From assembly GCA_023387245.1 (NCBI GenBank), contig JAEWIH010000086.1, positions 1 through 13,376 of the forward strand: a DNA stretch of 13,376 nt, given 5' to 3'. The position numbers were made by a program, and so were the translations under genes. The stretch's first letter is position 1; every line of letters begins with the position of its first letter. The stretch comes from Bacillota bacterium (GTDB taxonomy: Bacteria; Bacillota_I; Bacilli_A; Erysipelotrichales; Erysipelotrichaceae). Shown piece by piece: positions 5,943 to 13,376 of the stretch. The notes below the pieces were generated by a model that had not been told where the DNA came from, made no database searches, and saw nothing but the letters and a program-made list of their open reading frames with translations.

Positions 5943-6876
5943 GATATAGATCCCCTTGATAGACATTTAATTTTGTCATAAGTTTATCGATATCATTTAA
6001 AACTTGGACTTTTTTTAATGTCCATAAAGGCGCAATTAAATCATCTGCTACTCCATCGCCAGTTAATCTTAAAATTACAGTTTCTGGAGGCAATAATCTT
6101 AATTGGGCGACTACTAAATTGACAAACTCTTCTTTAGTTAATAGGTGGTAGTTATTTTTTTGATAGCGATATTGTTCCAAAGTATTTTTTAATACATGAA
6201 ACATATGAATTTTAATGCCATCTACTTTTAAATCGGCACATAATTTAGCACTATTTAAACAATCTTGATAACTATCAAATGGTAGTCCATTAATAATATG
6301 AGTAGCAACTTTAATATTTGTTTCTTTTAATTGTTTAACGATGTCGATAAATTCTTGAGTTGAATGTTGACGATTAATATAACGATTAGTTTTTTCGTTA
6401 ACTGTTTGTAAACCTAATTCGATCCAGACTTCTTTATATTTAGTCATTTCTTGAAAATAGGCAATTTTTTGTTCATCTAAACAATCACACCTAGTAGCAA
6501 TAATTACTGCTTTAAAACGGTTGTCAAAGAAAAAAGGATTATATAATTGTTTTAATTGTTCTAAAGGTGCATAAGTGTTGGAATAGGCTTGAAAGTAGAT
6601 CATCGCTTCTCCATTTGGCCATTTTTGTTTCATCATTTTAAAGCCGTCATCAATTTGTTGATTAATATCAACTACTTGCTTAATCATATCACCACTACCA
6701 TATTCTGAACAAAAACTACAACCATATTTAGTTTTATTACCATCCCGATTAGGACAGCTAAAACCTGCATCTACCATAATTCTAAACATTTTTTGCCCAT
6801 ATTTTTCTTTTAAATAATATGAATATGTATGATATCTTTTATTTGTATTACTATACTTAAAATTATTTAATTTCAT
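5935..6876 (-). CDS. mnmL: Radical SAM protein of the YtqA/TIGR01212 family (MnmL)
   Basis: The 313-residue cytoplasmic radical SAM enzyme carries the family signature: KRYHTYSYYLKEKYG near the start, then DAGFSCPNRDG and CSFC. The cluster cysteines are C41, C53 and C56, the CX11CX2C spacing of this family rather than CX3CX2C, followed by GSGD. Downstream are HIINGLPFD and DGIKIHMFHVLKNT, typical of the barrel. From memory, YtqA has been proposed to act with MnmM in converting the cmnm5 group at U34 to mnm5 in Gram-positives; that assignment is less firm than the family call. The ATG at 6876 is fixed: an in-frame TAA lies just upstream and the N-terminus matches YtqA. No SD precedes it, and the predicted transcription start falls on the ATG itself. 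Confidence 0.85.
   Translation of the reverse strand: MKLNNFKYSNTNKRYHTYSYYLKEKYGQKMFRIMVDAGFSCPNRDGNKTKYGCSFCSEYGSGDMIKQVVDINQQIDDGFKMMKQKWPNGEAMIYFQAYSNTYAPLEQLKQLYNPFFFDNRFKAVIIATRCDCLDEQKIAYFQEMTKYKEVWIELGLQTVNEKTNRYINRQHSTQEFIDIVKQLKETNIKVATHIINGLPFDSYQDCLNSAKLCADLKVDGIKIHMFHVLKNTLEQYRYQKNNYHLLTKEEFVNLVVAQLRLLPPETVILRLTGDGVADDLIAPLWTLKKVQVLNDIDKLMTKLNVYQGDLYHE
5952..5957 (-). promoter_or_regulatory. Ribosome binding site that decides the mnmM start
   Basis: AAGGGG on the minus strand lies inside the 3' end of mnmL, 9 bases before ATG 5942. It supports 5942 rather than 5966 as the start of mnmM. Confidence 0.65.
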
Positions 6877-6882
6877 GATTTA

Positions 6883-6891
6883 ATTATATCA
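6883..6891 (-). promoter_or_regulatory. Extended -10 promoter of mnmL-mnmM
   Basis: On the minus strand TGA-TATAAT reads from 6891 to 6883, a perfect TGnTATAAT extended -10. The -35 position (6906-6911) has no consensus match. Counting seven positions from the last T puts +1 at 6876, the A of the mnmL ATG. Confidence 0.6.
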
Positions 6892-6904
6892 TCTTTTTTA
6901 ACTA

Positions 6905-6913
6905 TGCTATAAT
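6905..6913 (+). promoter_or_regulatory. Extended -10 promoter of the typA-tgt-queA-queH operon
   Basis: TGC-TATAAT is a perfect TGnTATAAT extended -10, with no good -35 at the usual distance. Transcription would start near 6920, leaving a leader of about 14 bases that contains only the SD AAGGAG (6923-6928). There is no room for a riboswitch. Confidence 0.65.
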
Positions 6914-6933
6914 ATCGTGCGTAAGGAGAAAAT

Positions 6934-9900
<2,967 letters not shown>

Positions 9901-9901
<1 letters not shown>

Positions 9902-10926
9902 TGAAAACAAATGAATTTGATTATGATTTACCACAACATTTAATTGCCCAAACACCATTATTGGATAGAACTAAATCCCGCTGTTTATTTATTAATAAAA
10001 CTAAACAATCTTATGTTGATGGTTGCTTTGAACAACTTTTAGATTATTTAGAAGCAGATGATGTTTTAGTTATGAATAATACTAAAGTTTTACCGGCTAG
10101 ATTATTTGGCATTAAAGAGGGGACTGGGGCTTTAGTAGAGTGTTTAATTTTGAAAATTGATGGTCAGAAGATGGAGTGTTTGTGTGGAAATGCGCGAGTT
10201 ATTAAAGAGGGTAGTGTTATAATATTTGATGATAATTTATTAAAGGCTACTTGTTATAAAGTTGGTGAAGAAGGCATTCGTTATTTTAATTTAGAATATT
10301 CAGGGATTATTTATGAAATTTTAGATAAATTAGGCCAAATGCCACTGCCACCATATATTCATCAATATTTAGAAGATAAATATCGTTACCAAACTGTCTA
10401 TGCTAAGGTTGCTGGTTCGGCTGCTGCTCCAACAGCTGGCTTACATTTTAGTAAAGAGTTTTTGAATAAAATTAAAGCTAAGGGTATTAAAATTGTTGAA
10501 ATTACTTTACATGTCGGTTTAGGTACTTTTAGGCCAGTAAAGGTTGATGATGTTACTAATCATAAAATGCATAGTGAAGAATATTTTGTTGATAAAGAAA
10601 GTGCACGAATTTTAAATGAGGCTAAGAAGGCCAATAAAAGAATTATTAGTGTTGGGACTACGACTACTAGAGTACTAGAAACACAAATGTTGCGCTATAA
10701 TGAATTTAGAGAGGAACATTCTGATTCTGATATTTTTATTTATCCTGGGTTTGAGTTTAGAGCGATTGATGGTTTAATTACTAATTTTCATTTACCAAAA
10801 TCAACATTATTAATGTTAGTTAGTGCTTTTAGTAATCGCGAGTTTATGCTTGAATGTTATAGTCATGCTGTCCAAAGTCAATATCGTTTTTTTAGTTTTG
10901 GGGATTGTATGTTTATTTATGGCTAG
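9901..10926 (+). CDS. queA: S-adenosylmethionine:tRNA ribosyltransferase-isomerase QueA
   Basis: The 341-residue enzyme transfers and isomerises the ribosyl part of SAM onto preQ1-tRNA, giving epoxyqueuosine. Family motifs in order are FDYDLPQHLIAQ at the N-terminus, LVMNNTKVLPARL, GQMPLPPYI, GSAAAPTAGLHF (canonical GSVAAPTAGLHF), TLHVGLGTFRPV, SVGTTTTRVLE, ITNFHLPKSTLLMLVSAF and YRFFSFGD near the C-terminus. Length is normal. AGGGGG upstream of TAATG serves as the SD, so translation is coupled to tgt. Bacillus has queA before tgt; here the order is reversed. Confidence 0.96.
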
Positions 10927-11566
10927 AGTTAAGAAAAAATCGAAATTTTTAGTATTGTTTGATCAAGAATTAGAAGCGCTTGCTAATTTATCATCAAAGC
11001 CTAAATTATGTTTACAAGCTTGTTGTAGTCCGTGTAGTATTGCTGTTTTAGAATTGTTGAGTCCTTATTTTCAAATTACTTTATATTATAATGGTCATAA
11101 TATTTATCCTTATAGCGAATATCAAAAGCGTTTAGTGGAAATAGAAAGGTTAGTTGATATTGCTCGTAACGACTTTTTGGCTAGTATTGATTTAGTTTCT
11201 ATACCTCCTAAAATAAATTATTATATGCAGACGTTAGGAATTGGCGCTAAAGAGCGAGAGGGTGGAAGCCGTTGTAGTATGTGTTATGGGATGCGTTTAA
11301 AGGAATGTTTGGATTTTGCTAGAGATAATGGTTATGATTATGTTAGTACTGTTATGACGATGTCAAGACAAAAGTGTAGTGAAAAAATTAATGATATTGC
11401 TCATTTGTTAATGTTTAAGTATCCTGATTTAAAATATTTATATTCCGATTTTAAAAAACGTTCTGGTATTGATCGTAGTAAACAATTATGTGATGAATAT
11501 TCAGTTTATCGTCAACAATATTGTGGTTGTGCTTTTTCTTTATATGAAAGGATGAAATCTTTATGA
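10919..11566 (+). CDS. queH: Epoxyqueuosine reductase QueH
   Basis: The 215-residue iron-sulfur protein reduces epoxyqueuosine-tRNA to queuosine-tRNA, the non-homologous replacement for QueG. The cysteine pattern of the DUF208/QueH family is complete: ACCSPC (C35, C36, C39), RCSMCY (C119, C122) and YCGC (C202, C204). SDFKKRSG and VYRQQYCGC are also present. The family YNPN motif reads YNGHN (57-61). ATG 10919 overlaps the queA end by 8 bases. A frame extending upstream to 10823 would lie wholly within queA and lacks family similarity. GGGG at 10900-10903 is 15 bases away, too far for a normal SD, so initiation probably relies on ribosomes ending queA. Confidence 0.92.
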   Translation: MARVKKKSKFLVLFDQELEALANLSSKPKLCLQACCSPCSIAVLELLSPYFQITLYYNGHNIYPYSEYQKRLVEIERLVDIARNDFLASIDLVSIPPKINYYMQTLGIGAKEREGGSRCSMCYGMRLKECLDFARDNGYDYVSTVMTMSRQKCSEKINDIAHLLMFKYPDLKYLYSDFKKRSGIDRSKQLCDEYSVYRQQYCGCAFSLYERMKSL

Positions 11567-11898
11567 GTATATTATTACCACTATTGATAGTATTAATGTT
11601 TTCTTTAATTAATATATTATTTAGTATTATTGGTCTATATCGCTTATTTCCAATATTAAGTTCGATCGTGACTTTTGCTTTTTGTTTTTGTACTGGATTA
11701 TATTTTAATCAACAGCGGAAGCGTTCAAAAACCTGGGTATTAAAAGTTATTATTACTTTAATTGTTATTTTCTGCTTTTTAGTTTATAACGGTTTGTGGC
11801 CTAGAAGTTTATGGCATCCTTTTTTAGATGTTTTGATTTGGAAAGATGTAGCTATTTTGATTATTGTTGTTTGGTGTGGTTGGGCTTTTTTTAGGTGA
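11563..11898 (+). CDS. Unrecognised four-helix membrane protein in the queuosine operon
   Basis: The 111-residue hydrophobic protein has about four membrane segments (3-23, 31-49, 60-77, 91-110) and one basic loop (QQRKRSKTW). It belongs to no family I recognise. It is shorter than the queuosine-precursor transporters QueT or YhhQ and lacks motifs I could tie to them. The start overlaps the queH stop as ATGA, with AAAGGA upstream, and the next gene begins 4 bases after its stop, so it is firmly within the operon. A link to queuosine is only positional. Confidence 0.6.
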   Translation: MSILLPLLIVLMFSLINILFSIIGLYRLFPILSSIVTFAFCFCTGLYFNQQRKRSKTWVLKVIITLIVIFCFLVYNGLWPRSLWHPFLDVLIWKDVAILIIVVWCGWAFFR

Positions 11899-11902
11899 TA
11901 TT

Positions 11903-12364
11903 ATGTTAATGTTTGAAGAGATTAAAGATATAATTTTATATAATCAAAACAATCAGTTGATTAATATTAAAGATTTTAAGGATAAAAAAGTATTAATTTA
12001 TTTTTTCCCCAAAGCTCTTACTAGTGCTTGTAGTTTAGAGGCTATAAAATATCAGGAATTAATTGAAGAATTTAGACAATTGGATGTAGAAGTAGTTGGA
12101 ATTAGTAAAGATAGCGTTAAAAATTTGAAAAAATTTAGTGATAAACATAGTTTAGATTTTAATTTATTGTCGGATAGCGATTTAGAAGTTGCTAAATACT
12201 TTGGTGCTTATGGGCTAAAAAAGTTATATGGGAAAGAATATTATGGAATTATCCGTTCTACTTTTTTGCTTGATATAAATAAGCGACTTTGTTTTCAAAA
12301 TTATAAAGTGAAAGCGGCTAATGATGCTAATGAAATGTTGGCTTTTGTAAAAAACTATAAATAG
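11903..12364 (+). CDS. Peroxiredoxin of the BCP/AhpC-TSA (PrxQ) type
   Basis: The protein of about 153 residues is a thioredoxin-fold peroxidase expected to reduce hydroperoxides in the cytoplasm. The peroxidatic motif is YFFPKALTSACSLEA (33-47) with C43; the family usually has TPGC. The conserved Arg is R118 in RSTFLLD. The resolving Cys usually five residues later is I48, and the only other Cys is C130, so this is a 1-Cys or atypical 2-Cys enzyme. ATG 11903 has AGGTG 5 bases upstream, which itself overlaps the previous gene's end; ATG 11909 is an alternative. An upstream extension would overlap the membrane gene and does not align with the family. Confidence 0.85.
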   Translation: MLMFEEIKDIILYNQNNQLINIKDFKDKKVLIYFFPKALTSACSLEAIKYQELIEEFRQLDVEVVGISKDSVKNLKKFSDKHSLDFNLLSDSDLEVAKYFGAYGLKKLYGKEYYGIIRSTFLLDINKRLCFQNYKVKAANDANEMLAFVKNYK

Positions 12365-12421
12365 TTATATAAATTTAAAAGATTTTATATTACAATATAT
12401 TTATAGTAAATGGGGGAAATT

Positions 12422-13376
12422 ATGTCAAAGCATTTAGGAGTAGTAGTTAGGGGTATTAAAGCGCCAATTATTAGGAGTAATGAAAATATTGTAGATTTTG
12501 TTACTGATGCAGTTTTATCTGCTTCAAAGCATGAGAATTTTGAAATTAATGATGGTGATATTATTGCTGTTACAGAATCGGTTGTTGCTCGTAGCCAAAA
12601 TAATTATGTATCGATTGATGATATTGCTGATGATATTAATCGTTTATTTTCAAATTCCACAATCGGTTTAGTATTTCCGATTTTAAGTCGTAATCGTTTT
12701 TCGATGATTTTAAAAGGAATTGCGAGGGCTAAGCAAAAAATTATATTACAATTATCTTTGCCTAGTGATGAAGTAGGTAATCATTTATTGAGTTGGGGTC
12801 AGCTGGATGATATTAAATTTAATCCATTTCAAGATTGTTTGACTGAGGTAGAGTTTAGAAAATATTTTCCAGATACTACTCATATATTTACTGGTGTTGA
12901 TTATGTGGAATATTATCGTCAATTAATAGAATCAGAAAATTGTGAATGCAAAATTATTTTTTCGAATAAAGTTACTTCGATATTAGAATATTGTGATCAA
13001 GTTTTATGTTGTGATATTCATAGCCGTCAGCGGAGTCAGAAATTATTGAAAAATGCGGGTGGAGATTGTGTTTTAACTTTAGCTGATATTTTGGCACAAA
13101 AAAGTAAAGATCATGGCTATAATGAGGAATATGGATTATTGGGTTCTAATAAAGCTTCTGATAACTTGTTAAAGCTATTTCCTAGGGATGGGAAAAAGGT
13201 TGTTGAATCAATATATAATAAAATTTTAATGTTGACTAATAAGCGTGTTGAGGTTATGATATATGGAGATGGAGCTTTTAAAGATCCGGTTGGTCATATA
13301 TGGGAATTAGCTGATCCTGTAGTTTCTCCTGGATTTACTAGTGGTCTTGTTGGTCAGCCTAATGAATTAAAAATTA
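12422..13376 (+). CDS. Coenzyme F420-0:L-glutamate ligase-like (CofE family) protein, 3' truncated by window
   Basis: The frame is open from ATG 12422 to the window end, 318 codons, with no stop. A GGGGGAA SD begins at 12412. The translation resembles the Firmicutes branch of the CofE/F420-ligase family: VVVRGIKAPIIRSNE at the start, GDIIAVTESVVARSQ, FPILSRNRF, LSLPSDEVGNHL, FTGVDYVEYY, CDIHSR, YGLLGSNKA, LFPRD and YGDGAFKDPVG-x-IWELADPVVSPG. CofE adds glutamate to F420-0, but this branch occurs in bacteria not known to make F420, so its substrate is unknown. The 57-base gap before it is the widest in the operon. TACAAT at 12391 could be a weak -10, so the gene may have its own promoter. Confidence 0.8.
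   Translation, partial: MSKHLGVVVRGIKAPIIRSNENIVDFVTDAVLSASKHENFEINDGDIIAVTESVVARSQNNYVSIDDIADDINRLFSNSTIGLVFPILSRNRFSMILKGIARAKQKIILQLSLPSDEVGNHLLSWGQLDDIKFNPFQDCLTEVEFRKYFPDTTHIFTGVDYVEYYRQLIESENCECKIIFSNKVTSILEYCDQVLCCDIHSRQRSQKLLKNAGGDCVLTLADILAQKSKDHGYNEEYGLLGSNKASDNLLKLFPRDGKKVVESIYNKILMLTNKRVEVMIYGDGAFKDPVGHIWELADPVVSPGFTSGLVGQPNELKI

Noticed and set aside
6892..6933. preQ1 riboswitch before the queuosine genes
   Set aside because: The leader before typA is only about 14 bases, and the tgt, queA and queH junctions overlap, leaving no space for an aptamer.
10823..10918. Upstream extension of queH inside queA
   Set aside because: The extension is hydrophobic antiframe sequence of queA with no family match; ATG 10919 fits the family start.

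Overview
The window is strongly AT-rich (by eye around 30% GC). It uses TTG and GTG starts and purine-rich Shine-Dalgarno (SD) sequences. UGA acts as a stop: it ends the secreted-protein gene at 4943-4945, queH and the 111-aa membrane gene, and Trp is encoded by UGG. Most genes are Firmicutes-type (a YtqA/YtqB pair, TypA, Tgt-QueA-QueH, a CofE-like protein). This suggests a low-GC Firmicutes or Firmicutes/Mollicutes-border bacterium, probably anaerobic given the Fe-S and radical-SAM enzymes. A species cannot be named from the sequence.

Layout. (1) 1-317: the 3' end of a low-molecular-weight protein-tyrosine phosphatase gene and its terminator. (2) 342-4060: a four-gene operon with a clear promoter and terminator. 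It encodes a two-repeat DUF1538 membrane protein, a tandem P-II-like protein, a YqhD-type iron-containing alcohol dehydrogenase and a YbjQ/UPF0145 protein. (3) 4061-5390: a small accessory block between two terminators. It holds a sigma-A-type promoter, a leader with degenerate or mini reading frames, an unrecognised secreted protein, an overlapping 61-aa two-helix membrane protein, and a third small membrane ORF that appears frameshifted. (4) 5391-6891, minus strand: mnmL (ytqA) and mnmM (ytqB), implicated in finishing the mnm5s2U34 wobble modification of tRNA. (5) 6905-13376, plus strand: a tightly packed operon of typA, tgt, queA, queH, a 111-aa membrane protein, a BCP-type peroxiredoxin and the start of a CofE-like gene that runs off the window.

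How the parts work together. Regions 4 and 5 are divergent from a 57-bp intergenic region and both concern translation: U34 modification on one side, a ribosome-associated GTPase and queuosine-34 formation on the other. Tgt inserts preQ1, QueA turns it into epoxyqueuosine and QueH reduces that to queuosine. Genes for making preQ1 are not in the window, so it is made elsewhere or imported. Region 2 looks like a P-II-controlled membrane transporter; the reason for its link to an alcohol/aldehyde dehydrogenase is unknown.

The most notable points are an internal SD plus ATG exactly at the junction of the two P-II domains, a predicted leaderless start for mnmL, and the partly decayed secreted/membrane-protein cassette.
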